Position numbers and translations under genes: made by a program. DNA of 64,000 bases from an uncultured Collinsella sp. (GTDB lineage: Bacteria; Actinomycetota; Coriobacteriia; Coriobacteriales; Coriobacteriaceae): assembly GCA_900543845.1 (NCBI GenBank), contig UQTD01000002.1:22455-86454 (forward strand), read 5' to 3'. This document shows, piece after piece, positions 16,163 to 24,689 of the stretch (position 1 is the stretch's first letter; each line of letters begins with the position of its first letter). The notes beneath the pieces were generated by a model. It was not told the origin of the DNA, did not search any database, and saw only the letters and a list, made by a program, of their open reading frames with translations.

Positions 16163-17107
16163 ATGACAACCAGGTACACCGACGCGCCGCGCACGCGCGT
16201 CATGACGCCGGCGTCGCTCAACAACGGCGTGCACGAGAACCATTCCATCGGACAGACCATGGCCATCGCGCCCAAAAAAGGCCTGTTCGACGATATTTCC
16301 ATTCCCCAGATCGTCGCCGGCGCCGCAGCTGCCGCCACGAGCGTCGCGCTTGCCTCCAAGATCGGTATCGCCGGATCGGTGATCGGCGCCGCCGTGAGCT
16401 CGGTTATCACCGTTGTGTCCTCGCAGGTCTACCGCCACTTTATCTCTGCCAGCGCCGAAGCCATCAAAGGTACGCACGCCGCCGTCGACTACCCCGCCGG
16501 TGCCTATGAGCCCGTTGAATTTAATGCCGAGGAGCACCTGGGCGGCGCCGCGACTACGCAGGAGATGCGCCAGATTGCGGGGCGCGCGACCACGGCGCGC
16601 GTCGCTCCCGACAGCCTGCGCGCCAAGGCGGCGGCAGAGCGCAGCCAGACGCAAAAGAAGGTCATCGTCTTCTCAATCGCCATCGCCATCGTCGCGGTCA
16701 TCGCCTGCGCCGGCGCCATCCTTATCACCACCGCCGGTGAGGGTCTGGGCGAGCGTCCCGAGCCAATCCTTTCGTCCCGTACGACCGAGCACGACGCGGA
16801 TAGCTCCGGCCAATCGCAAAGCCAGCAGGACGACCCGCAGGGCACCTCCGCATCCACCGACTCGTCCTCGAACACCCCCGATCAATCGCAGGGCGCCGAT
16901 TCCTCTACGAACAGCAGCGACACGCAATCCGGCACGACCGACTCAAGCCAAACGACCGACGGCTCTCAGCCGAGCACGGGCGACCAGACGAGCGGCAATA
17001 CATCGGGCACGGAATCTACCGACAGCAGCAATACCAACAGCTCGAGCGGCACCGCGTCCGGCACGGCATCTGACAGCTCAAGCCAGGGCACGACGTCGGG
17101 CAACTAA
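16163..17107 (+). CDS. membrane protein with Ser/Thr-rich low-complexity tail
   Basis: 314 residues. A Gly/Ala/Ser-rich hydrophobic stretch (about 47-85, AGAAAAATSVALASKIGIAG and onward), a cytoplasmic basic region, one clear membrane helix (VIVFSIAIAIVAVIACAGAI, about 172-191), then about 110 residues almost entirely Ser, Thr, Gly, Asn, Asp and Gln. The topology suggests an anchored, outward-facing disordered stalk, perhaps glycosylated. The ATG at 16163 follows GGGAGG. No catalytic domain or family recognised. A hairpin at 17142-17175 follows. Confidence 0.7.
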   Translation: MTTRYTDAPRTRVMTPASLNNGVHENHSIGQTMAIAPKKGLFDDISIPQIVAGAAAAATSVALASKIGIAGSVIGAAVSSVITVVSSQVYRHFISASAEAIKGTHAAVDYPAGAYEPVEFNAEEHLGGAATTQEMRQIAGRATTARVAPDSLRAKAAAERSQTQKKVIVFSIAIAIVAVIACAGAILITTAGEGLGERPEPILSSRTTEHDADSSGQSQSQQDDPQGTSASTDSSSNTPDQSQGADSSTNSSDTQSGTTDSSQTTDGSQPSTGDQTSGNTSGTESTDSSNTNSSSGTASGTASDSSSQGTTSGN

Positions 17108-17141
17108 GTACGATTGCCTCTCATAGATAACCGACCTGCAT

Positions 17142-17175
17142 AACGGGCGCGAACCGGCAACGGTCGCGCCCGTTT
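17142..17175 (+). terminator. hairpin terminator after the Ser/Thr-rich membrane protein
   Basis: AACGGGCGCG pairs with CGCGCCCGTT around 14 bases; only a weak T-run (TTTACC) follows. Confidence 0.6.
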
Positions 17176-17245
17176 ACCTTGGGCGACGAGATGGCAAGCC
17201 CCGTGCGATGGTAAGATGCTTTGGTGTGTAAAGAGGAGATTTGCC

Positions 17246-18547
17246 ATGAGCAAGACAATAGTTACGCCCACGCTATCACTGGGCAACCACATCTATCTGT
17301 ATCGCCTGCTGCGCGATGCGATTGGGTGCGGCAAGCAAACGTTTATGACGCAGGTCGAGGAGGCACTCGCCGCTGGTGACATGGCCGCTTATGACCTGGG
17401 CTTTGAGTCCACGCGCGAGCTGCTCGAGGAGCTCGACGACTTCATTAAGCTGACCGTCTTTAAGGGCGGTCGCCTGTATGCCACCGTCATCGCCAACGAT
17501 ACCTGGGATGCCGCCCTTGCCAAAGGCGAGGACAAGCCCAAGGCAGCCAAGGGAGCCAAGCAGTCCTACAAAAAGAAAAAACGCGGCGAGAAGGACCTCA
17601 AGGCCGTGCGCCCCAAGCACGTTAAGCGCGCCGAGCCCGAGCCCGTGGCCAAAGTCGCTCCGGAGCCCGAGCCCGAGATCGAAGTCGCTATTGAGGTAAC
17701 AGCAGAAGCCGAAACCGAAATCGCCGCCACGACCGATCCCAAAGTCATATCCGAGCAGGAAGCCACTGCGGAGCTCAACGAGGCTCCCAAGTCGACAGCC
17801 GAAGAAGCCGCTGACCAGCCCGAGACGTCTGCGTTCCAAAACAGCGACGTCTTTGGCGACGAAGCCGAGGACGATCAGTCCGACGAGCCCGCCGATCAAG
17901 GCGCTACTGAGTCGACGCCGGAGCCCGAGACGCCGCAGCCCGCCATCTCGCTCACGGTCGTCTATGACCCCGAGAACGCCAATGCCGGCATAACCACCAT
18001 GGCATCCACGCCCATCGACGCAAAGTCGAGCGTCGAGAACGAGAACGCGACGCAGGTTGAGGTTGAAACTGCAGCTGCAGACGCGCCCGTCACCGTGAAG
18101 CCCGCAGATTCCACGATCAAGCCGAAAACGACGCCGGAGCCCGCACCCGTCATCGAATCCGTGCCCGCCTCTGCTTGCGACCAAATTCCCGCACCGGCAC
18201 CGGCTTCGGTACCCGTAGCGGCCCCAACCCCCGCACCCGCGGCACCGACCATCCCCGAGGACTTCCCCATCGATTTCGCAACCGAAGTCTTCTGCCCCGG
18301 CCCGCTTCTGCACCAGTTGTCGACCTATCTCCCCTACGGCGCCGACACGCTCGGCATCGTCGGCGAGTACTACTGGATCGCCCGCGAGCGCGGAACCATC
18401 GAGGCCGCGCGAAACCGCGCAATCTTCCCCCTGCGCTACACGCAGGCCGGCGAGCGCCGCGAGGTTGCCGTGCGCATCCGCCGCAACACCACCGGCGGTC
18501 TCGGAGCCACCTGGGCCATCGACAAAGTCGAAGAACCCGAGCAGTAA
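17246..18547 (+). CDS. three-part protein: N-terminal domain, charged linker, conserved-looking C-terminal domain
   Basis: 433 residues. Residues 1 to about 90 look like a small helical/winged-helix domain (LYRLLRDAIGCGKQTFMTQV, FESTRELLEELDDF), faintly like OST-HTH/LOTUS RNA-binding domains. About 95-120 is Lys/Arg-rich (KQSYKKKKRGEKDLK). About 120-340 is Glu/Pro/Ala-rich and probably disordered. The last 95 residues (FPIDFATEVFCPGPLLHQLS to the end) form a second compact domain I cannot name. The basic patch plus possible winged helix suggests nucleic-acid binding, as inference. AGAGGAG stands 8 bases before the ATG. A strong terminator follows. Confidence 0.7.
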   Translation: MSKTIVTPTLSLGNHIYLYRLLRDAIGCGKQTFMTQVEEALAAGDMAAYDLGFESTRELLEELDDFIKLTVFKGGRLYATVIANDTWDAALAKGEDKPKAAKGAKQSYKKKKRGEKDLKAVRPKHVKRAEPEPVAKVAPEPEPEIEVAIEVTAEAETEIAATTDPKVISEQEATAELNEAPKSTAEEAADQPETSAFQNSDVFGDEAEDDQSDEPADQGATESTPEPETPQPAISLTVVYDPENANAGITTMASTPIDAKSSVENENATQVEVETAAADAPVTVKPADSTIKPKTTPEPAPVIESVPASACDQIPAPAPASVPVAAPTPAPAAPTIPEDFPIDFATEVFCPGPLLHQLSTYLPYGADTLGIVGEYYWIARERGTIEAARNRAIFPLRYTQAGERREVAVRIRRNTTGGLGATWAIDKVEEPEQ

Positions 18548-18551
18548 CGAC

Positions 18552-18591
18552 AAACGGCTCAAATCCAAATCAGGATTTGAGCCGTTTTTAT
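18552..18591 (+). terminator. intrinsic terminator
   Basis: AAACGGCTCAAATCC pairs perfectly with GGATTTGAGCCGTTT, loop of about 6 bases, then TTATTTG. It ends the 17246-18547 transcript. Confidence 0.92.
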
Positions 18592-18619
18592 TTGTTGATG
18601 TTCCGTGACCAACAGCGAG

Positions 18620-18759
18620 CGGGCCGCAAGTGCCCCAGGTTGCCGTGAAAGAGAAGCGACGCGTACTTCGGTACGCGAGCGACGGTTTGAACGGCAAGAT
18701 GGGGTGCTTGCGGCCCGCGCAGCGTCGGGCAGTTACGCGGTTTGGTAAAACCGCGTAAC
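18620..18759 (-). repeat. modular palindromic element, copy A2
   Basis: It starts three bases after the ettA stop. Module 1 palindrome GTTACGCGG...CCGCGTAAC (18732-18759), the word CGACGCTGC (minus strand), then a roughly 98-base imperfect palindrome closed by CGGGCCGCAAG/CTTGCGGCCCG with internal CCCCA/TGGGG and TTGCCGT/ACGGCAA stems and the apical GCGTACTTCGGTACGC (a C-UUCG-G tetraloop as read on the plus strand). It shares the apical half, including GTGAAAGAG and TTGAACG, with copy A1. Confidence 0.8.
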
Positions 18760-18762
18760 AAA

Positions 18763-20442
18763 TTAGTCACGCGTCAGCTTGCGGTGAATACGATGCGGCT
18801 GGGCTGCGTCCTCGCCAAGGCGCTCGATACGGTTGGCCTGATAGGCCTCAAAGTTGCCCTCAAACCAATACCAGTTGCCCGGGTTCTCGTCGGTGCCCTC
18901 CCACGCCAGGATGTGCGTGGCGACGCGGTCCAGGAACATACGGTCGTGGCTAATGACCACCGAGCAGCCCGGGAACTCGAGCAGTGCCGCCTCGAGAGAG
19001 GACAGCGTCTCGACGTCGAGATCGTTCGTGGGCTCGTCGAGAAGCAGCAGGTTGCCGCCCTGCTTGAGCGTAAGCGCCAGATTCAGACGGTTGCGCTCGC
19101 CACCGGAAAGTACGCCAGCGCGCTTCTGCTGGTCCTGGCCCTTAAAGCCAAAGCTCGCCACGTACGCGCGGCTCGGAACCTCGGTCTCGCCGACCATCAT
19201 GTGGTCCAGGCCATCCGAGACGACCTCCCACAGGTTCTTGTCGGGGTCGATGCCGGAACGGTTCTGATCGACATAGGAGATCTTGACGGTCTCGCCCACC
19301 TCGAGCTCGCCCGAAGTCAGCGGCTCCAGACCCACAATCGTCTTGAACAGCGTGGTCTTACCGACACCGTTGGGGCCGATGACGCCCACGATGCCGTTGC
19401 GCGGCAGGGTGAATGATAGGTCGTCGATGAGCACGCGGCCATCGAACTCCTTGTGCAGGTGATGAGCCTCGAGCACCTTGTTGCCCAGACGCGGGCCCAC
19501 AGGGATGCGGATGTCGGTCCAGTCGAGTTTCTGGCTTGCGCGGGCCTCGGCCTCCATCTCCTCGTAGCGAGCCAGACGGGCCTTGTTCTTGGCCTGGCGA
19601 GCCTTGGGCGAGCTGCGTACCCACTCGAGCTCGGCCTCCATGCGCTTGGCGAGCTTGGCATCGCGGTTGCCCTGTGCCTCGATACGCGCGGCCTTAGTCT
19701 CCAGATACGTGGAGTAGTTGCCCTTGTAGGGATAAAGGTGGCCGCGGTCGACCTCGCAGATCCACTCGGCAACATTATCCAGGAAGTAGCGATCGTGCGT
19801 GACGGCAAGCACGGCACCCTGGTAGTTGTGCAGGAAATGCTCGAGCCACAGAATCGACTCGGCGTCCAGGTGGTTCGTGGGCTCATCGAGCAGCAGCAGG
19901 TCGGGAGCCTCGAGCAGCAGCTTGCACAGGGCCACGCGACGGCGCTCGCCGCCGGAAAGCACGTTAACCGGCATGTCGGAATCGGGCAGCTGCAGGGCGT
20001 CCATGGCCTGACCGAGCTTGGAATCGATATCCCAGCCGTCGGCGGCGTCGATCTCGTCCTGGAGCTTGCCCATCTCGGCCATGAGGGCATCCATGTCGCA
20101 ATCCGGGTCGCACATCTCCTCGCCGATCTTATTGAAGCGATCGACCTTGGCGATCATATCGCCAAACGCCATGCGCACGTTCTCGATGACGGTCTTGTCG
20201 TCATCGAGCGGCGGCTCCTGCTGCAGGATGCCCACAGTGTAGCCGGGGGTGAGCCTGGCATCGCCGTTGGAGACCTCCTCGATGCCGGCCATGATCTTGA
20301 GCAGGGTCGACTTGCCCATGCCGTTGGGACCCACAACGCCGATCTTGGCACCGGGGTAGAAGCTCAGGGTCACGTCGTCAAGGATCACCTTGTCGCCATG
20401 GGCCTTGCGAGCCTGATACATCTGGTAGATAAACTCAGCCAT
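18763..20442 (-). CDS. ettA: energy-dependent translational throttle protein, ABC-F ATPase
   Basis: 559 residues with no membrane segments. Two ABC domains, each with Walker A (GPNGMGKST near 40, GPNGVGKTT near 355), signature (LSGGERRRVAL; LSGGERNRLNL) and Walker B (LLLLDEPTNHLD; LLLLDEPTNDLD), joined by the basic inter-domain linker (about 245-310, AELEWVRSSPKARQAKNKAR) characteristic of EttA. It binds the ribosomal E site and gates entry into elongation according to ATP/ADP level. ATG at 20442. A palindromic element follows the stop. Confidence 0.95.
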   Translation of the reverse strand: MAEFIYQMYQARKAHGDKVILDDVTLSFYPGAKIGVVGPNGMGKSTLLKIMAGIEEVSNGDARLTPGYTVGILQQEPPLDDDKTVIENVRMAFGDMIAKVDRFNKIGEEMCDPDCDMDALMAEMGKLQDEIDAADGWDIDSKLGQAMDALQLPDSDMPVNVLSGGERRRVALCKLLLEAPDLLLLDEPTNHLDAESILWLEHFLHNYQGAVLAVTHDRYFLDNVAEWICEVDRGHLYPYKGNYSTYLETKAARIEAQGNRDAKLAKRMEAELEWVRSSPKARQAKNKARLARYEEMEAEARASQKLDWTDIRIPVGPRLGNKVLEAHHLHKEFDGRVLIDDLSFTLPRNGIVGVIGPNGVGKTTLFKTIVGLEPLTSGELEVGETVKISYVDQNRSGIDPDKNLWEVVSDGLDHMMVGETEVPSRAYVASFGFKGQDQQKRAGVLSGGERNRLNLALTLKQGGNLLLLDEPTNDLDVETLSSLEAALLEFPGCSVVISHDRMFLDRVATHILAWEGTDENPGNWYWFEGNFEAYQANRIERLGEDAAQPHRIHRKLTRD

Positions 20443-20533
20443 ATGCCTGTTTTATCCTTTCTACCTGCTGTTTTCCTATTCTTGTTTCGCTTTAGTGGAA
20501 ACGAAATGAGGAAACCAGCTCTGAAACTTAACG

Positions 20534-20560
20534 AAAAAGGGGCATGGTTGCCCATACCCC
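20534..20560 (-). terminator. terminator of the sdpR-sdpI operon
   Basis: Minus strand GGGG-ATGG...CCAT-CCCC hairpin followed by TTTTT, 68 bases after the sdpI-like stop and before ettA. Confidence 0.75.
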
Positions 20561-20627
20561 CTAATACTACCTGGGAAAAGTTCCCCCGGAACATACTATG
20601 AACTGCGTACGCTAGTTTTCCGCAACC

Positions 20628-21332
20628 TTAGCGAGCGGCTCGCTGCGATTTGCGCCACAGCAGATACGAGTAGACGTAGACGGCTCCAACCGAACCAAAC
20701 GCCAGAACCGCAATCACCGCGGCGACGACTTCACTCGAAAGCACGCTGCCTGCCACGCCCATCACAATCAGGCCAAAGCCCAGCACCATAAAGCAGGCAC
20801 CGCCAAAGCGCTGCGTACGGCGCCAGTTCTCGGGATTGGTAAGCGCCCAAGGCGTCTTGATACCGAGCGTATAGTTCTGCTTCACACGCGGCAAGTAGTT
20901 GCCTACGCCGATGAACAGCAAACCGACAACACCGGAAATCAGCACGTTAACCGAACCGACCGCCGGCACCACGCCCCAGACCGTAAGCTCTCCCAGCCAG
21001 CTTATGGCGCACATGAACAAGGTGAAGGCGATTACGAAGCCCTGATAGAACTTGCCCGAGGTTCGATATGCCTCACCTTTGGGATCGATGCGCGGCGCCA
21101 CGCAGAACATTGCGAGAAGCACCAGAGGCAATGCGCCGAGCGCCGATGCCATCCAGCTGGGACCCCAACCGTCGACGGCGCCGTTCGCGCCCCAGTGCGT
21201 GGGAATCTGCCCGGGCAAGCTCGGCATCACCATGAGGTGCGCTACGACATTGGCGACGCACAGAGCGATCAGCGCAATCCACACACGCCGCGATACCCCC
21301 GTGGCGTGAATGCCCTTGTTTTCGTTATTCAT
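20628..21332 (-). CDS. SdpI-family membrane protein (immunity/DUF1648 type)
   Basis: 234 residues with about six membrane helices. The N-terminal part has the DUF1648 pattern VMPSLPGQIPTHWGANGAVD and the later part the SdpI motif GNYLPRVKQNYTLGIKTPWA followed by LTNPENWRRTQRFGG. In Bacillus, SdpI protects against the SdpC killing toxin and sequesters the repressor SdpR. The gene overlaps the ArsR/SdpR-like regulator by 8 bases (ATGAATAA), as expected for that pair. No SdpC-like toxin gene is near, so it may defend against toxins of neighbours or serve general envelope stress. ATG 21332 chosen because GGAAGG is upstream. Confidence 0.85.
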   Translation of the reverse strand: MNNENKGIHATGVSRRVWIALIALCVANVVAHLMVMPSLPGQIPTHWGANGAVDGWGPSWMASALGALPLVLLAMFCVAPRIDPKGEAYRTSGKFYQGFVIAFTLFMCAISWLGELTVWGVVPAVGSVNVLISGVVGLLFIGVGNYLPRVKQNYTLGIKTPWALTNPENWRRTQRFGGACFMVLGFGLIVMGVAGSVLSSEVVAAVIAVLAFGSVGAVYVYSYLLWRKSQRAAR

Positions 21333-21603
21333 CCTTATCACCTTCCGTGTTTGTAAAGCCCATAAACCAACCGATCAAGTCCTGCATGACGGTGGTGTTT
21401 AAGCTGTAAACGATGTTTTGGCCATGACGTTCGTCGGTCACCAACCCGGCGTTTTTGAGCGTCGCCAAGTGATGGCTCAACGACGGCTTGCTGATGTCAA
21501 AATGTTCGGCAAGCTCCCCGGCCGTGCGATTGCCCTCGCGCAGCAACTCCAAAATGCGCCGTCGCGTTGGATCGGCAAGCGCCTTAAAACCCTCTCCCGG
21601 CAT
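21325..21603 (-). CDS. ArsR/SdpR-family autorepressor
   Basis: 92 residues, a winged helix: ALADPTRRRILELLREGNRT, then AGELAEHFDISKPSLSHHLA (recognition helix) and the wing VTDERHGQNIVYSLN. It lacks the Cys pairs of metal-sensing ArsR proteins, and the C-terminal VMQDLIGWFMGF resembles SdpR. It would repress its own operon with the SdpI-like gene until SdpI captures it at the membrane (known in Bacillus; inferred here). AAAGGAGG lies five bases before the ATG at 21603. An inverted repeat at 21652-21675 is a likely operator. Confidence 0.85.
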   Translation of the reverse strand: MPGEGFKALADPTRRRILELLREGNRTAGELAEHFDISKPSLSHHLATLKNAGLVTDERHGQNIVYSLNTTVMQDLIGWFMGFTNTEGDKDE

Positions 21604-21651
21604 AAGACCTCCTTTCATCATCTCTCATGACGCGCACACTATACTCGATAT

Positions 21652-21675
21652 TTAGATGTTTGTCTAACTATCTAA
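21652..21675. promoter_or_regulatory. candidate operator for the ArsR/SdpR-like repressor
   Basis: TTAGAT (21652-21657) and ATCTAA (21670-21675) form an inverted repeat with a 12-base spacer, containing a further TGTCTAA, about 50 bases upstream of the repressor start in an AT-rich promoter region. Confidence 0.5.
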
Positions 21676-21685
21676 TCTAACACTC

Positions 21686-21722
21686 AAAAAAATAGCCGCC
21701 ATCGCGTAATGCGAAGACGGCC
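21686..21722 (-). terminator. hairpin with U-tract facing the sdpR promoter
   Basis: Minus strand GCCGTCTTCGC/GCGATGGCGGC stem followed by TATTTTTTTG. No minus-strand gene ends here, so it probably blocks antisense read-through into sdpR. Confidence 0.5.
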
Positions 21723-21902
21723 ACTTCTCACGCTACAAACGTGTTTCGGAGTTGGTCAACCCGCGGCAACGGGTGCCATCTGCTTCAATCTTATGCGAAT
21801 CCCGATCCCATTTCAACAAGCTCCAAGGGCTCAAATGGAATCGCAATAATACCTATAATGGCGATAGCTAAAACACGACCGACTCCCCATCGGAGGATAT
21901 CT

Positions 21903-22700
21903 ATGACCGAAACCGCAGCCGCAGCCCCCATCGAGACACGCGATACCAAGCTCGAAATCATCATGGGCCGCGAGGCACTCGACAAGCTCGCCGATGCTAC
22001 GGTACTGGTGCTCGGCTGCGGAGGCGTGGGCTCCAACTGCTGCGAGGCACTCGCCCGCGGCGGCATCGGACATTTCGTCATTCTGGATAAGGACATCATC
22101 GCGCCCAGCAATATCAATCGCCAGGCCATCGCCTTTCACAGCACCGTCGGCAAGCGCAAGGTTGACGTGATGGAGGCCATGATCCACGATATCAATCCTG
22201 CCGTCACCGTCATCAAGCGAACTGAATACCTGTTGAGCGATAACATCGACGGGTTCTTTGCGAGCGTTTTGGAGCAGACGGACGGCAAGCTCGACTACGT
22301 CGTCGACGCCATCGACACCATCTCGGCCAAGCTCACCATTGCCAAATATGCTCAGGACCACGACATCCGTTTGGTTAGCTCCATGGGCGGGGCCAACAAG
22401 CTCCATCCCGAGTGCCTCCGCTTTGCCGACATCTTCGATACGGTACGTGACCCCATGAGCCGCATCATGCGCAAAGAATGCAAGAAGCGCGGAATCAAGA
22501 GCCTGCACGTGCTGTTTAGCTGCGAGGAATCGGTTAAGACCCAACCCCGCGACCCGTCCAATATCCACGAGCGTACCGAGTTGGGCACCGCCAGCTTTAT
22601 GCCGCCTATCATGGGTCAGATGATCGCCGGCGAGGTTATCCGCCAGATCAGTGGGCGCGGCACCGAGCGCGTGCGCGCCGATGGCCAGCGCCTGGACTAG
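21903..22700 (+). CDS. tcdA: tRNA threonylcarbamoyladenosine dehydratase, E1-like
   Basis: 265 residues. Adenylating Rossmann motif VLVLGCGGVGSNCCEAL (about 32-48), DKDIIAPSNINRQ (ATP/Mg-binding), VDAIDTISAKL and the C-terminal Cys region LFSCEES. It cyclises t6A37 in tRNAs decoding ANN codons, using ATP. GGAGG stands 6 bases before the ATG at 21903; the frame open from 21741 lacks an earlier ribosome site. The tatD start follows 14 bases after its stop, so the two form an operon. Confidence 0.9.
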   Translation: MTETAAAAPIETRDTKLEIIMGREALDKLADATVLVLGCGGVGSNCCEALARGGIGHFVILDKDIIAPSNINRQAIAFHSTVGKRKVDVMEAMIHDINPAVTVIKRTEYLLSDNIDGFFASVLEQTDGKLDYVVDAIDTISAKLTIAKYAQDHDIRLVSSMGGANKLHPECLRFADIFDTVRDPMSRIMRKECKKRGIKSLHVLFSCEESVKTQPRDPSNIHERTELGTASFMPPIMGQMIAGEVIRQISGRGTERVRADGQRLD

Positions 22701-22714
22701 TGGAGCGTGCCGAG

Positions 22715-23497
22715 ATGGGGCCCCAGTTAATTGATGCACACTGCCATCTTGATTTAATGGCTCACCCGGACGCCGTTGCCGATGAGGCGACGGCACTGGG
22801 CTTGGGTCTATTTGATTGCGGCGTCAATCCACACGACTTTTCGGCCGCTAACGAGCGCGCCCGTCGCCAACCAGGCATCATCGCCGGCATTGGGCTCCAC
22901 CCCTGGTGGCTCGCCGACGGCCGCTGCGGTCCTGCCGAAGTCAATCTGCTTTGCGAAGTTGCTGCCCAAGAGCGCTACATCGGCGAGGTGGGACTCGACT
23001 TTTCCGCGCGCTTTGCAGGAAGCGAGCCGCTACAAATACAGGCACTTGACCGGCTCTGCGATGCGCTCGTGCAGCACCCTCTTGTCGGGCGAGTGATATC
23101 AATTCACGCCGTTCGTTCAGCAGGAGCCGTACTGGACGTCCTCGAATCGCATGGACTACTCATCCCAAACCCCGACTCCCCCGCTATCATCTTCCACTGG
23201 TTTAGCGGCACTTCGGACGAACTCGTCCGCACGCGTAATGCGGGCTGTTATTTTTCCGTCAACGAACGCATGCTCGCGTCTAGACGTGGACGCGAATACG
23301 CACGACAGATTCCACTCGACCGTTTACTGCTCGAAACCGATGCGCCGGCCGAGCCAAACACAGAAACAAGCGCGCAATCGCTCATCAGATCGCTCGCAAG
23401 GACCTCAGAACGCATCGCCTCACTCAAAAACTGTGACGCAAAGCGCATCGAATCGGCAGTTTTAACAAATGCACGCTCTGTTTTTGGCCTTCGCTAA
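22715..23497 (+). CDS. TatD-family metal-dependent deoxyribonuclease
   Basis: 260 residues, TIM-barrel hydrolase. LIDAHCHLD (first metal-binding HxH), IGLHPWW, YIGEVGLDFS (Glu), ISIHAVR and LLLETDAP (final Asp) are all present. TatD proteins are 3'-5' exonucleases with proofreading, repair or tRNA-processing roles. ATG at 22715 preferred to the GTG at 22700 that overlaps the tcdA stop; GGAG is in reach of either. Length is normal. Confidence 0.85.
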   Translation: MGPQLIDAHCHLDLMAHPDAVADEATALGLGLFDCGVNPHDFSAANERARRQPGIIAGIGLHPWWLADGRCGPAEVNLLCEVAAQERYIGEVGLDFSARFAGSEPLQIQALDRLCDALVQHPLVGRVISIHAVRSAGAVLDVLESHGLLIPNPDSPAIIFHWFSGTSDELVRTRNAGCYFSVNERMLASRRGREYARQIPLDRLLLETDAPAEPNTETSAQSLIRSLARTSERIASLKNCDAKRIESAVLTNARSVFGLR

Positions 23498-23510
23498 CCC
23501 CTGTGTGCAA

Positions 23511-23713
23511 AAAATGCCAAATATGAGTACTGTTGCAAATCTAGTCACATTATTTACGGCAAAATAACATCTTGATAATGCACAACTGTTCATTATCAAG
23601 ATGCTTAAAATCATTTTTAGCGGGTTTTAATCGCTCGCAGACACCCAACTAGGCTCTCAAAGCTTGATTTCGCTGTTACTAAATTAGTCACAGTACTCAT
23701 ATTTGGCTTTTTT
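23511..23713. mobile_element. MITE-like AT-rich palindromic element
   Basis: Perfect 17-base terminal inverted repeats CCAAATATGAGTACTGT (23517-23533) and its complement (23690-23706), with weaker similarity continuing about 15 bases inward. At the centre is a perfect 13-base hairpin CATCTTGATAATG/CATTATCAAGATG (23568-23603). Flanking A-run and T-run (23511, 23713) extend the pairing. Clearly more AT-rich than the neighbours, no ORF. It follows the tatD stop by 14 bases and may also end transcription of the flanking genes. Confidence 0.6.
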
Positions 23714-23763
23714 GACCACCGAGTCACGGGAAGGCACCAATACAGCTCCCCGGGACTGCTCAC

Positions 23764-24627
23764 CTATTCGGAAATCGGCGCTCCATGGCCCCAGGAGCCT
23801 TCCATACCGCATACGGTCGAAGCAAACCCCGCCGCAAAGTCGAGTGCGCGCTCGACGGCCTCGGCACCATCCTCGCCACGCTTGGCGGAATCGAGATAGC
23901 ACATCAGAAACGAAGTCAGGAACGAGTCACCCGCGCCCATGGTGTCCTTCATGTCTGCCACGGGCTTGGCATGCTGCCGATAGTAACGCTCGCCGTCATA
24001 GGCAATGCAGCCCTCAGCGCCAGCCGTTGCGGACACAAAACATGGGCCCAAGCCCTTCACCCAGGCAAGACGCTCGCGAATCTCATCCTCGCTCGCAGCG
24101 TCTGCCGCGCTAAAGAACGCGAAGTCGACGTAGGGAGCAATCTGCTCGTAGTACTCGTCGGTCGAATCGTCCGAAAAGTCAAAAGAAACCGTGACGCCCG
24201 CGGCCTTCAACTTGGGCAGCTCGCGCTCGGTAAAGCAATAGTTACCCGAGTGGACTACGTCGAACTGTTTCATATACGCCAGATCAAAACGATCGAGCAC
24301 ATAGCGTGCATCACCACGGATGCCGCCCTCGTTAGACCCCAGAAATACGCGATCACCATCAACCACAGTAACGCGGGCCGCACCGTTCTCGCCGATGAGC
24401 TGCTTGCATTTGGCTAGCTCAACGCCCTCATCCTCAAGACTCGCAATCACATGCTCAGCAGCAGCGTCGTTACCAAAGATGCCCATATACGCGGAGCGCG
24501 CGGCTCCGCATTTCTTGGCATACACGGCAAAGTTCGCCGCATTGCCACCCGGATACATAGTGTGAATATGCTCGTAGCGGTCGACGACGTTGTCGCCAAA
24601 CCCCAGTGCGCTCACGTTAAATGCCAT
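23764..24627 (-). CDS. PfkB-family sugar kinase, fructoselysine 6-kinase-like
   Basis: 287 residues. GFGDNVVDRYEHIHTMYPGG and NAANFAVYAKKCGA at the N-terminus and DTMGAGDSFLTSFL (about 238, anion hole and catalytic Asp) are PfkB hallmarks. The combination GDNxVD, VVHSGNY, SFDFSDD and the C-terminal GSWGHGAP resembles FrlD, which phosphorylates fructoselysine from glycated food proteins. No FrlB deglycase or transporter is adjacent, so the substrate is inferred from similarity only. ATG 24627 with GAGGGG upstream. Confidence 0.8.
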   Translation of the reverse strand: MAFNVSALGFGDNVVDRYEHIHTMYPGGNAANFAVYAKKCGAARSAYMGIFGNDAAAEHVIASLEDEGVELAKCKQLIGENGAARVTVVDGDRVFLGSNEGGIRGDARYVLDRFDLAYMKQFDVVHSGNYCFTERELPKLKAAGVTVSFDFSDDSTDEYYEQIAPYVDFAFFSAADAASEDEIRERLAWVKGLGPCFVSATAGAEGCIAYDGERYYRQHAKPVADMKDTMGAGDSFLTSFLMCYLDSAKRGEDGAEAVERALDFAAGFASTVCGMEGSWGHGAPISE

Positions 24628-24689
24628 GACGCCACCCCTCTCTCTTATGTCAACGGAACCACTGTTGTGACAGCAGTACCGCCCAGGAT

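Noticed and set aside
17276..18697. 473-codon minus-strand frame, Gly/Leu-rich
   Set aside because: Shadow of the Glu/Pro/Ala-rich linker of the 17246 gene and it overruns its terminator.
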